A stretch of DNA of 44,697 nucleotides from NCBI GenBank assembly GCA_015655355.1, contig JAATFG010000129.1, positions 1-44,697 on the forward strand, written 5' to 3'. The stretch comes from Lysobacterales bacterium. Its GTDB lineage: Bacteria > Pseudomonadota > Gammaproteobacteria > Xanthomonadales > Xanthomonadaceae. This document shows positions 16,679 to 24,654 of the stretch, one piece after another. Numbering within the stretch: the first letter of the stretch is position 1; each line of letters begins with the position of its first letter. A program made the position numbers and the translations under genes. The notes below the pieces were generated by a model. It was not told the origin of the DNA and made no database searches. It saw nothing but the letters and a program-made list of their open reading frames with translations.

Positions 16679-17912
16679 CGTCGTCGTGGTCGGTGCCGGA
16701 CACGGCGGAGCGCAGGCCTGCATCGCGTTGCGCGCCGCCGGCTACGCCGGCTCCATCCTGCTCGTCGGCAAGGAACCCGAGCTTCCCTACGAACGGCCGC
16801 CGCTGAGCAAGGACTACCTGGCCGGCAAGAAGCCGTTGCAGCGCATGCTGATCCGCCCTGCGGGCTACTGGAGCGAGCAGAACATCGATACCGCACTGTC
16901 CACGACGGTGACCCATGTGGATGCGGATGCGCGGACGATCACGACGGACAAGCGGGGCGTGATCGCCTATCGGCATCTGGTCTGGGCCGCGGGCGCCGAT
17001 CCTCGTCGCCTGAACTGTGCCGGGCACGACTTGAAGGGCGTGCACACGGTGCGGCACAAGGGCGACGCCGACGCACTCGCCGGCGAGCTGGAATCCATTT
17101 CCCGCGTCGTGGTCATCGGCGGCGGTTACATCGGGCTGGAAGCGGCAGCGATAATGACCAAACTGGGCAAGCAGGTGACGCTGCTGGAAGCCGGTGAACG
17201 CGTGCTCGCGCGCGTTGCAGGCGCGGCCATCTCGACGTTCTACCAGGACGCGCATCGCGCCGCCGGCGTGGATCTCCGGCTGCAGTCGTCGATCCAGGGG
17301 CTGGAAGGCATCGACAGGCACGTGACCGCGGTGAAGTTGGGCAACGGCACATCCTTTCCATGCGAGTGCGTGATCGTGGGCATCGGCGTCACGCCCACGG
17401 TCAAGCCACTGGTCGACGCCGGCGCCGAACACGCCAACGGCGTGCGCGTCGACGAAAATTGCCGCACGTCCTTGCCCGACGTCTACGCGATAGGCGATTG
17501 CGCCGAGCACCGCAATGCGTTCGCCGACGCGGCGTGGATCCGCCTGGAGTCGGTGCAGAACGCGACCGACATGGCCGCGACCGTTGCCGCACACATCTGC
17601 GGATGCCCCAAGCCCTATCACGCGGTGCCGCGTTTCTGGTCGGATCAGTACGATCTGAAGTTGCAGACAGTCGGCTTGTCTCTCGGACACGATCAGGCGA
17701 TCACGCGCGGCGATCCGGCGATTGGTTCGTTCACCGTGGCTTATCTGCGCTCCGGGAAACTGATCGCGCTGGATTGCGTCAACAACCCCAAGGACTTCGC
17801 CCAAGGCCGCGCCCTGGTGACCGAACAGATCGAAGTCGATCCTGCGCAATTGGCCGATGTGTCCATCCCGCTGAAGACACTGGCGACGACTGCACCAGCC
17901 GCTCATGCATGA
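16662..17912 (+). CDS. FAD-dependent ferredoxin reductase, putidaredoxin-reductase type
   Basis: This 416-residue flavoprotein is of the glutathione-reductase fold. The FAD-binding GAGHGG motif is at 11-16 (VVVVGAGHGGAQAC), followed by the oxygenase-reductase hallmark YERPPLSKDYLAG at about 43-55. The NAD-binding motif is VVVIGGGYIGLEAA at about 149-162, and the second FAD contact is in DVYAIGDCAEH. A C-terminal thioredoxin-reductase-like cysteine pair is absent. It takes electrons from NADH and should reduce the 2Fe-2S ferredoxin encoded at 11737, as in BphA4 or PdR. The ATG at 16662 is preceded by GGAGG at five bases; the frame open further upstream crosses the promoter region. It is divergent from the oxygenase genes and followed by the MFS gene. 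Confidence 0.93.
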   Translation: MSARHDVVVVGAGHGGAQACIALRAAGYAGSILLVGKEPELPYERPPLSKDYLAGKKPLQRMLIRPAGYWSEQNIDTALSTTVTHVDADARTITTDKRGVIAYRHLVWAAGADPRRLNCAGHDLKGVHTVRHKGDADALAGELESISRVVVIGGGYIGLEAAAIMTKLGKQVTLLEAGERVLARVAGAAISTFYQDAHRAAGVDLRLQSSIQGLEGIDRHVTAVKLGNGTSFPCECVIVGIGVTPTVKPLVDAGAEHANGVRVDENCRTSLPDVYAIGDCAEHRNAFADAAWIRLESVQNATDMAATVAAHICGCPKPYHAVPRFWSDQYDLKLQTVGLSLGHDQAITRGDPAIGSFTVAYLRSGKLIALDCVNNPKDFAQGRALVTEQIEVDPAQLADVSIPLKTLATTAPAAHA

Positions 17913-17931
17913 GTCTGGAGCGATACAGACT
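17912..17931 (+). other. Hairpin between reductase and transporter genes
   Basis: AGTCTG (17912-17917) and CAGACT (17926-17931) are perfect inverted repeats around eight bases, beginning on the last base of the reductase stop codon. No T-run follows, so it is not a classic terminator. It could be an mRNA-stabilising or processing hairpin between the two genes, or an operator. Confidence 0.35.
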
Positions 17932-18012
17932 GCTTCACGTTTTCCCCAACTTCACGTGGTGTTGTGCGAACAACCACCAATCGCCATTGCATCCACTTTT
18001 TCTGGAACCAAG

Positions 18013-19242
18013 ATGAATTCCACACACATCGCGAAAGACGCCGCAGAGCCGCGCCTCACCTCATATCGCTGGTTCGTTCTCCTCCTGTGTTGGCTGTGCT
18101 TCGTCCTGACGTCGGTCGATCGCTCTGCATGGGGGCCATCGTCGCTTGACGTCGGGAAATCTCTGGCCGTCCCACTCGCCAGCCTCGGCGTCTTCGCGAC
18201 GACCTATTACATCGGCTACGTCATTTCCAACGCCGGCGGCGGCTGGCTGGGCGACAAGTTCGGCGGACGCAACATCATTTCCATCTCACTCGTCGGCGCC
18301 GGTCTCTTCATGCACGCCTTCGGCTCGACCACCTCAGCCGCCGTCGGCATCGTCGTGCAAGGCCTGGTGGGATTTTTCGCCGGCGCGGAATACAGCGCCG
18401 GCATCAAGCTGCTAACCAGTTGGTTCCGGCAGAAGGAACTGGGCAAGGTGATGGGCATATATACCTCCGCCACGGCGCTGGGTGTGCTGGTTGCCAATAC
18501 GGTGGTCCCGCGCCTGATCAGGCACTACGACTGGACCACGTCCTATCACGTGTTCGGCGCCGTCTCCGTGGTGGTCGGCATTCTCTGCTACATCGTGCTG
18601 CGCGCCGGGCCCGTGTTCACTGCGCCAACTGTGAAAGCCAATGGCGCGAAGGCCGGTTATGCCGAGCTGTTCAAAAACAAGGATTTGATGCTGGTCGCCT
18701 TGTCCGGGTTCGGCGGCTTCTGGGGCACGTACGGTTTCGTCACCTGGTCCAACGCGCTGATGATCAAGGGCCACGGGATTTCCCCCATTACCGCCGGCAC
18801 CATCGTGTCGATCTATGCGGTGATGGGCATCTTCGGCAAGCCCCTCATCGGCTGGATCTCGGACAAGTTCGACGGCGCGCGGCGCGTCCCGGCGATGATC
18901 ATGTACGCGCTGTTCGCCATCATGCTGGTCGTGTTCGGTTTGATGAAATCGGAAACCGGCTTCATGCTCGCCGCACCGCTGCTGGGACTGGGCGCGTACT
19001 GCTATCTGCCGATGGTCGTGGCGCTGGTGCCGGATCTGGTCGGCACGAAGAATGTTGGCCTGGCGGCTGGCGTGATCAATGCCTTGTGGCAACTTGGCAG
19101 CATGCTGGTCCCGGTTGTCGTGGGCGGCGTGTTCGCAGCTACCCATCACAACTTCCTAGCCGCACTGGGCACACTGGCCATCGGCCCGGTCATCGCCCTG
19201 ATCACGATGTATTTCGTCAACGAGCGCTCGGCCAGCGCCTGA
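18013..19242 (+). CDS. MFS transporter, probable aromatic-acid uptake (module A)
   Basis: This 409-residue major facilitator protein has about 12 hydrophobic segments. The loop between helices 2 and 3 carries the family motif as GGWLGDKFGGRN, and the matching loop 8-9 is GWISDKFDGARR. The overall pattern resembles the anion:cation symporter branch that carries phthalate, glucarate or hexuronates. The N-terminus MNSTHIAKDAAEPRLTSYRW is cytoplasmic. The ATG at 18013 was chosen because the 36 codons open above it are not membrane-like and lie in the gap. It lies 100 bases after the reductase on the same strand and presumably imports the substrate of module A with protons. Substrate cannot be stated from sequence. 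Confidence 0.87.
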   Translation: MNSTHIAKDAAEPRLTSYRWFVLLLCWLCFVLTSVDRSAWGPSSLDVGKSLAVPLASLGVFATTYYIGYVISNAGGGWLGDKFGGRNIISISLVGAGLFMHAFGSTTSAAVGIVVQGLVGFFAGAEYSAGIKLLTSWFRQKELGKVMGIYTSATALGVLVANTVVPRLIRHYDWTTSYHVFGAVSVVVGILCYIVLRAGPVFTAPTVKANGAKAGYAELFKNKDLMLVALSGFGGFWGTYGFVTWSNALMIKGHGISPITAGTIVSIYAVMGIFGKPLIGWISDKFDGARRVPAMIMYALFAIMLVVFGLMKSETGFMLAAPLLGLGAYCYLPMVVALVPDLVGTKNVGLAAGVINALWQLGSMLVPVVVGGVFAATHHNFLAALGTLAIGPVIALITMYFVNERSASA

Positions 19243-19346
19243 AAATGCTCTGGACCCTCCCCGTCCGGAGTACTGCTTCATTCACCGGACAAAACCGGAT
19301 ATTGCCGGCATGTCGATGGATGCGCCCGGCTACGGATTCGCGAGCA

Positions 19347-20132
19347 TCATGGCGCGATGACGGCTTCGACCCGCCCCACGCCTTGCAGCACCGCGACCAG
19401 CGATGCGGGCTGGTGCCGCGGGATGGAACCGACGAACGATCCGGTGGTCACCAGGGTGCCGGCCGCGACCGTGCGGCCACGGCGCGATTGCTGGTTGACG
19501 AACCAGGGCAGCAGCGGAAACGGATCGCCCATCTTGTGCCCGCCCACCGTGTCGGCGATGGTTTCGCCGTCCACGTCGAAACGCACGGCCAGCGTGCGCG
19601 GATCGATGCGGCGCCAATCGGTCACCGCTTCGCCGGCAACGAAGGCGCCGCAATTCTGGTTGTCGGCCAGTTGGCTGAAGCGGTCCACTTGCCGGTAATC
19701 GTGGAAGCGGCTGTCGGCGATCTCGATCGCCGGGACGATCGCGTCGATGGCGTCGCGCACTTCGTCGTCGGCATACGCCGCGGCGCGCGGCGGCAGGTCC
19801 CGGCCGAAGCGATAGGCGATCTCGACTTCCAGGGTGCAGGCGCCGAACTGCGACAGGAGGAAATGCGCCGGATCGTGCCGGACCATGTGGCCGGGAATGC
19901 GCGCGGACGTCTTCGGTCCAATGCCGCCCTTCGCGCCGACCTTGAAGACGTCGCTGGGGCCCAATATAGCCATCACCGCGTCCTGCACCGCATGGGCTTC
20001 AGCCTCGTTCGCGGGCCGCGCGTGTTCGGGCAATGCGGGCAGGGTACGGCCGCGGCGGCGCGCATCCAGCAACAGCTCCGCGGCCGCGGCCACGCGCACG
20101 GGATCGATCTGCTCGTCGGACGATGGGGTCAT
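19347..20132 (-). CDS. 2-oxopent-4-enoate hydratase / oxalocrotonate decarboxylase family protein
   Basis: This 261-residue enzyme is of the fumarylacetoacetate-hydrolase superfamily, MhpD/XylJ/DmpH branch. The metal ligands expected from MhpD (Glu106, Glu108, Glu139) are present as Glu102 and Glu104 (TLEVEIAY) and Glu137 (AIEIADSRF), and FKVGAKGGIGPKTS precedes them. Family members hydrate 2-hydroxydienoates or decarboxylate oxalocrotonate after meta ring cleavage. No extradiol dioxygenase, hydrolase or aldolase is present in the window, so the substrate here is unclear. The ATG at 20132 is preferred over one two codons earlier because GAAGGA then has proper spacing. It is the last gene of module B and converges on the MFS gene of module A. 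Confidence 0.85.
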   Translation of the reverse strand: MTPSSDEQIDPVRVAAAAELLLDARRRGRTLPALPEHARPANEAEAHAVQDAVMAILGPSDVFKVGAKGGIGPKTSARIPGHMVRHDPAHFLLSQFGACTLEVEIAYRFGRDLPPRAAAYADDEVRDAIDAIVPAIEIADSRFHDYRQVDRFSQLADNQNCGAFVAGEAVTDWRRIDPRTLAVRFDVDGETIADTVGGHKMGDPFPLLPWFVNQQSRRGRTVAAGTLVTTGSFVGSIPRHQPASLVAVLQGVGRVEAVIAP

Positions 20133-20169
20133 TTGCATTCCTTCGGCCGGCCGTCGCGCCGGCCCTGCA

Positions 20170-20613
20170 TCAATGGGTCAGCGCGCGCACTACTTCGGCC
20201 GGATAGCCGGCATCGGCGGTGATGACCAGTTGGTCGGACATGGCGCGCAACAGCATCAGGTTGCCGTCCAGGGTCCAGTGCCCGTCGCCGCCGCCGTCGG
20301 TGCCCTGCACGAAGATTGTGGTGATCAGCGGACCGCTGCGTTGCCAGCGCTCGGCACCGGCCTCGAGTTCGCGCATGTCCTCGTGCTGGTGGACCAGCAC
20401 CAGCACGCTGTCGGTCTGCCTGGCCTCGGTTTCCACCAGCGCGCGCAGGCACTCCAGCAGCGCGGGCGGCTCCACCCGCTCCACCTGCACGGCGTCGCTT
20501 GGCGCGATGTCGGCCGTCAACGCTGCGCCGGAAGCGCCGACCGCGACCACGTGCAAGCGCTGCCGGCGCTGCGCGCGCGGATCGTACGCGGGCGAGAGCG
20601 TTTCCGCGTTCAT
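20170..20613 (-). CDS. Unknown 147-residue protein coupled to the zinc dehydrogenase
   Basis: I do not recognise this family. The protein starts MNAETLSPAYDPRAQRRQRL and then has alternating strand and helix: HVVAVGASGAAL, a long helix ALLECLRALVETEAR, SVLVLVHQH, a helix, LITTIFVQGTDGGG and a last strand QLVITADAG. This alpha/beta layout with a glycine-rich first turn is Rossmann-like and faintly recalls an FtsZ/tubulin core without its nucleotide signature, but this is a weak resemblance. It overlaps the dehydrogenase stop codon by four bases (ATGA), so the two are translated together. No cysteine or catalytic motif is apparent. Coding is well supported by the coupling and by the compact operon. 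Confidence 0.72.
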   Translation of the reverse strand: MNAETLSPAYDPRAQRRQRLHVVAVGASGAALTADIAPSDAVQVERVEPPALLECLRALVETEARQTDSVLVLVHQHEDMRELEAGAERWQRSGPLITTIFVQGTDGGGDGHWTLDGNLMLLRAMSDQLVITADAGYPAEVVRALTH

Positions 20614-21725
20614 TCCCACGGGCTCACCGTGCAGTGGATGGCGCCGGGCAGGCCCTGCCCGCCGACGGTGCGCAAGGCCTGGTCGACCTCGGCCAGCGGG
20701 AAGGTGTGCGTGCACATGCCGTCCAGCGCGTACCTGCCCGAAGCGATGATGCCGAGCCCGAGTTCCACCGCGTCCCACGAATGCCCGCGCATGCCTTTCA
20801 CGGTGAGGAAGCGCGAGATCAGCACGTCGCTGTCGAATTCGGGAATCTTCTTGAACTTGCGCCCGCCCATGATGATGCGCCCGCTCTTGCGCGCGAGGTT
20901 GATCGCCGACACCACCGTTTCGGTGCCACCGGACGCGCAATCGATGACCAGATCGGCCATCTCGCCGCCGGTGGCGTCCTTCACCGCATCAAACAGGTTC
21001 ACCTTGTCGACGTTGACGGTGTAATCGGCGCCAAGCTGTTTCGCCAATGCGAGGCGACGCTCGTCCGCCGGCGTGGACAAGCCGGTGACGATGATGCAAC
21101 TGGCGCCGGCCTCCTTCGCCGCGACCACGCAGGCCAGGCCCTGCTGGCCCGGGCCCTGGATCACCACCGCCTCGCCGATGCGCGCCTTGCCTTGCAGGTA
21201 GGCCCATTCGACGCCATTGCCCAGCGGCAACGCCAAGGTCGCCTGTTTCGCCGGCACGTGGTCGGGCACGCGATGGAACACCGAATTCGGATGCAGGTAC
21301 TGGAAGCGGCTGTAGCCGCCCCACAGCGACGGCGCGCGGCTGATCGGCGTGGAGCCGTAGCGCACCGCATCCGGACGGTTCAACGTGTCGGTGGCATCGC
21401 ACAGGCGGAAGTCGCCGCTGCGGCAATACTTGCAATGCCCGCACGGAAGATATTCCTCCAGCGCGACGCGATCGCCTTCCTTCACGCCGAAACGGTCGCG
21501 CGCGATCCTGCCCAGGGTTTCGACCCGGCCAACCGGTTCGTGGCCGAGGATCAACGGCCCCTTGGTGCCGGGATATTTCTGGTAATACGGCCAATCGCTG
21601 CCGCACACGCCGGTCATTTCGACGCGCAACAAGCCGGCATCGTCGGAAATGTCGGGCATCGGGATTTCGGCGACTTCGGTGCGTCCGAATTCGTAGGAAA
21701 CCGCTGCAACCACGCTCTCGCTCAT
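20610..21725 (-). CDS. Zinc-dependent medium-chain alcohol dehydrogenase (module B)
   Basis: This 371-residue MDR dehydrogenase has catalytic-zinc ligands Cys41 (GVCGSDW), His62-Glu63 (GHEPVGRV) and four structural-zinc cysteines, Cys95, Cys98, Cys101 and Cys109 (CGHCKYCRSGDFRLC). The coenzyme domain carries VVIQGPGQQGLACV and VDLIDxASGG-type strand (LVIDCASGGTETV). It resembles the threonine/sorbitol dehydrogenase branch. In module B it stands where a dihydrodiol dehydrogenase would be expected, directly after the Rieske oxygenase gene, so it may oxidise the oxygenase product; an alcohol or aldehyde substrate is equally possible. The ATG at 21725 has GGAG six bases upstream. Confidence 0.9.
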   Translation of the reverse strand: MSESVVAAVSYEFGRTEVAEIPMPDISDDAGLLRVEMTGVCGSDWPYYQKYPGTKGPLILGHEPVGRVETLGRIARDRFGVKEGDRVALEEYLPCGHCKYCRSGDFRLCDATDTLNRPDAVRYGSTPISRAPSLWGGYSRFQYLHPNSVFHRVPDHVPAKQATLALPLGNGVEWAYLQGKARIGEAVVIQGPGQQGLACVVAAKEAGASCIIVTGLSTPADERRLALAKQLGADYTVNVDKVNLFDAVKDATGGEMADLVIDCASGGTETVVSAINLARKSGRIIMGGRKFKKIPEFDSDVLISRFLTVKGMRGHSWDAVELGLGIIASGRYALDGMCTHTFPLAEVDQALRTVGGQGLPGAIHCTVSPWE

Positions 21726-21787
21726 TGCTTGCTCCATCGACCACCGGCGCATTGCGCCGGTGGCGTCGTCACGGATTGATGTTCTGG

Positions 21788-23068
21788 TCAGATCGAGGTG
21801 TGGCTGATGCCTTGATGGGCAAGCAGCGCCTCGCGCCTGGCTTCGTGGAAAGCCTCGTCGACCGGCAGCAGGAACGAGGCCGAACGCACGAAATGCGATT
21901 CCGGCTCCAGCCCCGGCGGGGTTTCGCCGGACTTGGCCAGGGCCAGCGCCGCCTTCTTCAGGCGATGCCGCGCCATGATGATGGCGTTGTCGGTCGAGAC
22001 CAGGTTCTCGTGCGTGCGGTCCTGCACCGCGCCCATGCTTTCCTGCAACGAGGCATCCTGCATCGCGATGCCGCGCACGCCGCTGTAGTACAGGCCGGCC
22101 TTCTGCGCATCGCGGTCGATCTTGTAGTCGTTTTCCTTGCTCAGCAGCGGGCGGAAGGTACCGGGGATGAACTGGGTGTGGATGCCCTTGCCGCTGCGCA
22201 TCGCGGTCAGTTCGTCCTCGCTCAGCGGCCGCGTCGGGTGGTAGGTGAAGGTCCACGCAAAGCAGTTCTCGTCGTCGATCGGCACCCACGCGTGGCCGTT
22301 GAGCGGGTTGTCGCCGTACGGCGGCACCATCGAGAACATCGGGAACATCCATTGCGTCACCCGCCAGTAGTACTCGCCCGGCCCGGCGTTGCGGCGCGCG
22401 CCGATGTACAGGCCGCCGCTGGATTCGACGATCTCGAATTTCGGCGCACGATCACGCTGGTATTGCGCGCCCTGGGTCGAACGATGCAACGGATCGGAAT
22501 TCAGTTCGCCGCTGTGCAGGAACGAAACGTGGCTGGAATCGATGCCTCCCTCCATCGCCTGCAGGTAGTTGTTGTACTGCAGGCGCTTGGTGTTGAAACG
22601 CTGCACGTGCGGCACCTGGGTCCACTCGTAGTTCGGCGCCGGCGGCTGCAGTTCCGGCGGGCCCAGGTAGGCCCACAGGATGCCGCCGGCCGCGATCAGC
22701 GGATACGACTTGAGCTTGACCTTCGAGCAGAACCCGCTCTCGGCCGGTTCCGACGGCACTTCGACGCATTCGCCCTTCACGTTGTATTTCCAGCCGTGGT
22801 ACGGGCAGCGGATGCCGCCTTCCTCGTTGCGGCCGAACCACAGCGACACGCCGCGGTGCGCGCAGAACTCGCCGATCAGGCCCAGCTTGTCGTCGCTGTC
22901 GCGGAACGCGATCAACGGTTCCGACAGCAGTTTGACCCGCACCGGCGGGCAATCGGCTTCGGGCAATTCCTCGGCCAGGAGGATCGGGAGCCAGTAGCGG
23001 CGGAACAGGTCGCCCATCGGCGTGCCGGGGCCGGTCTGGGTCAGCAGGGCATTGTCTTCGGCTCTCAT
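21788..23068 (-). CDS. Rieske non-heme iron oxygenase, phthalate 4,5-dioxygenase family (module B)
   Basis: This 426-residue alpha-only oxygenase has a Rieske domain with Cys69-x-His71 (FCAHRG) and Cys88-x2-His91 (RCPYHGWKYNVKGEC). The mononuclear iron site lies in NYLQAMEGGIDSSHVSFLHSG, with His180 and His185, spacing H-x4-H. The N-terminus GPGTPMGDLFRRYWLPILLAEELPEADCPP is typical of the phthalate 4,5-dioxygenase / PobA / aryl-ether oxygenase group, which has no beta subunit. Members hydroxylate or demethylate aromatic carboxylates. The ATG at 23068 begins the homologous part; the frame is open further upstream without homology. It follows the Rieske ferredoxin gene by 67 bases and probably takes electrons from it. 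Confidence 0.93.
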   Translation of the reverse strand: MRAEDNALLTQTGPGTPMGDLFRRYWLPILLAEELPEADCPPVRVKLLSEPLIAFRDSDDKLGLIGEFCAHRGVSLWFGRNEEGGIRCPYHGWKYNVKGECVEVPSEPAESGFCSKVKLKSYPLIAAGGILWAYLGPPELQPPAPNYEWTQVPHVQRFNTKRLQYNNYLQAMEGGIDSSHVSFLHSGELNSDPLHRSTQGAQYQRDRAPKFEIVESSGGLYIGARRNAGPGEYYWRVTQWMFPMFSMVPPYGDNPLNGHAWVPIDDENCFAWTFTYHPTRPLSEDELTAMRSGKGIHTQFIPGTFRPLLSKENDYKIDRDAQKAGLYYSGVRGIAMQDASLQESMGAVQDRTHENLVSTDNAIIMARHRLKKAALALAKSGETPPGLEPESHFVRSASFLLPVDEAFHEARREALLAHQGISHTSI

Positions 23069-23135
23069 GGTCTTCTTCTCGTCTATTGCATGTGGGAGGA
23101 AGCGCGACGCGCGAGGCGTGCGCCGTTTGCAACGT

Positions 23136-23507
23136 TCAAACTTGCGCGCGGCGATCCGGATCGATGCGGATGCGTCCGTCTTCGACGCTGACGGCGTAAG
23201 TGCGCGCCGGTTCGGTGCACGGGGCCGCCGCCACCGCGCCGGTGCAGATGTTGAAAGCGCCGCCGTGGAAATCGCACTCGACCGTTTCGCCATCGATGTA
23301 GCCTTCCGACAACGAACCCGGTCCATGCGTGCACAGGTCGTCGATCACGTAGATCTTCCCCGCCAGGTTGAACACGGCCACGCTCAGGTCGCCGTGCTCT
23401 ACCCTGATCGACTCGCCTTCGATGACGTCGCCGAACGCGCACAGGTCGATCCAGTTTTCTTCATCGGCAACGACCATGTCGGCGGAACGGTTGGCATTCG
23501 GGTGCAT
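23136..23507 (-). CDS. Rieske-type 2Fe-2S ferredoxin (module B)
   Basis: This is a 123-residue soluble Rieske ferredoxin with ligands Cys59 and His61 (LCTHGPGSL) and Cys78 and His81 (VECDFHGGAFN). It is similar to BphF/NahAb-type ferredoxins that shuttle electrons from a flavoprotein reductase to a terminal oxygenase. An internal ATG at codon 11 is an alternative start. It lies between the substrate-binding protein gene (three bases upstream) and the oxygenase gene, an unusual mixing of transport and redox genes. The logical partners are the reductase at 24655 and the oxygenase at 21788. Confidence 0.93.
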   Translation of the reverse strand: MHPNANRSADMVVADEENWIDLCAFGDVIEGESIRVEHGDLSVAVFNLAGKIYVIDDLCTHGPGSLSEGYIDGETVECDFHGGAFNICTGAVAAAPCTEPARTYAVSVEDGRIRIDPDRRAQV

Positions 23508-23510
23508 GTT

Positions 23511-24593
23511 TCATTCGCCTTTCTTCTTGTACGGGCCGAGCTGCTGCACGGCCTTGGCCAGGATCGAGGTATCCATCAGGCTGGCCGCGGTGATCTTCGG
23601 ATTTGAAATCAGGCCCTGGCTGCGGAAGAAGGCCAGGTCGCGCTCCAGGCTGGCGACGTTGACCTTGCCGTTGGGATCGGTGGCCGGCGGCGACATCTTG
23701 CGGTAGATGTCCCCGTCCTTGACCGCGGTGTACTTGGTCAGGATGGCGATGATCGCGTCCGAACCCGGGCCGGCGATGTGGCCGCCGTTCAACACGTCGT
23801 TGTAATCGCGCACGGCGCGCACGTAGGCGCGCATGAAGCGCAGGCCGACGTCCGGCTTGTCCTTCACCAGCGTTTCCGAATACAGCAGCACCGAGGTCTG
23901 CTGGTTCGGATACAGCGTGTCGTTGCCGGCCACGCGCACGGCCAGGCCGGCGTCGATCAGGCGCGTCATCGTCGGCTCGTTGGTGATGCTGGCGTCGATG
24001 CCCTTGTTGGCGTACGCGGCCATGTGTTGCGGGAAGCCGAGATCGACGATGTCCACGTCCTTGTATTGCAGGCCGCCGAGCTTCAACGCCGCGTTCAACG
24101 CCGCCGCGGTGCTGGTGCCTTCGGCGCCGATGGCGACCTTCATGCCCTTCAGGTCCTTGTAGCTCTTGTAGCGGCCGCTATCCACCAGGTCCTTGCGCAC
24201 CATCAAGCCGGAGAACGCGTAGCCCGGCTTGACCGAGCCCTTGTCGGCGACGATGCGTACCGAAATGTCGCGCGAAACCGCGTTGTACAAGCCCGCGGCC
24301 ACGGTGCCGCCGCCGGCATCGAGCTGGCCCGCGCCCAGCGGCGCGACCATGTCGGACGCGGACTTGAACGGGATGAACTCCACGTCCAGGCCTTCCTGCT
24401 TGAAATACCCGCGCTCCTGGGCGATGTAGACGCCCACGTCGCTGGCGACGCCGACCACGCCGACGCGGAGCTTGGTCTGCGCCATCGCCGGCAATGCGGT
24501 GATGGCCACCGCTGCCGCCGCGACCAGCGCAAGCAGGCGATGGAATGTCTTTCCCGGCGCGCGTGCCGGCGAGTTGTTGCGCGAAATTTTCAT
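23511..24593 (-). CDS. ABC transporter substrate-binding protein, NitT/TauT type
   Basis: This 360-residue periplasmic binding protein has an N-terminal signal (hydrophobic LLALVAAAAVAITALPAMA, cleavage at AMA|Q, residue 38). The NMT1/SsuA-like domain begins TKLRVGVVGVASDVGVYIAQERGYFKQEGLDVEFIPF. Such proteins bind sulfonates, nitrate, thiamine precursors or aromatic carboxylates such as phthalate. Here the setting favours an aromatic acid. GGAGG lies eight bases before the ATG at 24593. The matching permease and ATPase genes are just upstream but separated from it by the reductase gene, so the transporter genes are interleaved with the oxygenase electron-transfer genes. Confidence 0.92.
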   Translation of the reverse strand: MKISRNNSPARAPGKTFHRLLALVAAAAVAITALPAMAQTKLRVGVVGVASDVGVYIAQERGYFKQEGLDVEFIPFKSASDMVAPLGAGQLDAGGGTVAAGLYNAVSRDISVRIVADKGSVKPGYAFSGLMVRKDLVDSGRYKSYKDLKGMKVAIGAEGTSTAAALNAALKLGGLQYKDVDIVDLGFPQHMAAYANKGIDASITNEPTMTRLIDAGLAVRVAGNDTLYPNQQTSVLLYSETLVKDKPDVGLRFMRAYVRAVRDYNDVLNGGHIAGPGSDAIIAILTKYTAVKDGDIYRKMSPPATDPNGKVNVASLERDLAFFRSQGLISNPKITAASLMDTSILAKAVQQLGPYKKKGE

Positions 24594-24654
24594 TGCGTTC
24601 CTCCCGATGGATGTATCCGATTCGCGCACCGGACTTGCCGGCACGCGCGCTTTT

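Noticed and set aside
19243-19346. GTCCGG ... CCGGAC repeat between the convergent MFS and hydratase genes as a terminator
   Set aside because: The arms are only six bases with a 16-base loop and no T-run on either strand, so I do not list it as a feature.
20610-22352. Zinc dehydrogenase read as a 580-residue fusion with an upstream domain
   Set aside because: The residues before the ATG at 21725 come from the out-of-frame reading of the Rieske oxygenase gene and the intergenic gap. A GGAG ribosome-binding site supports the shorter protein.
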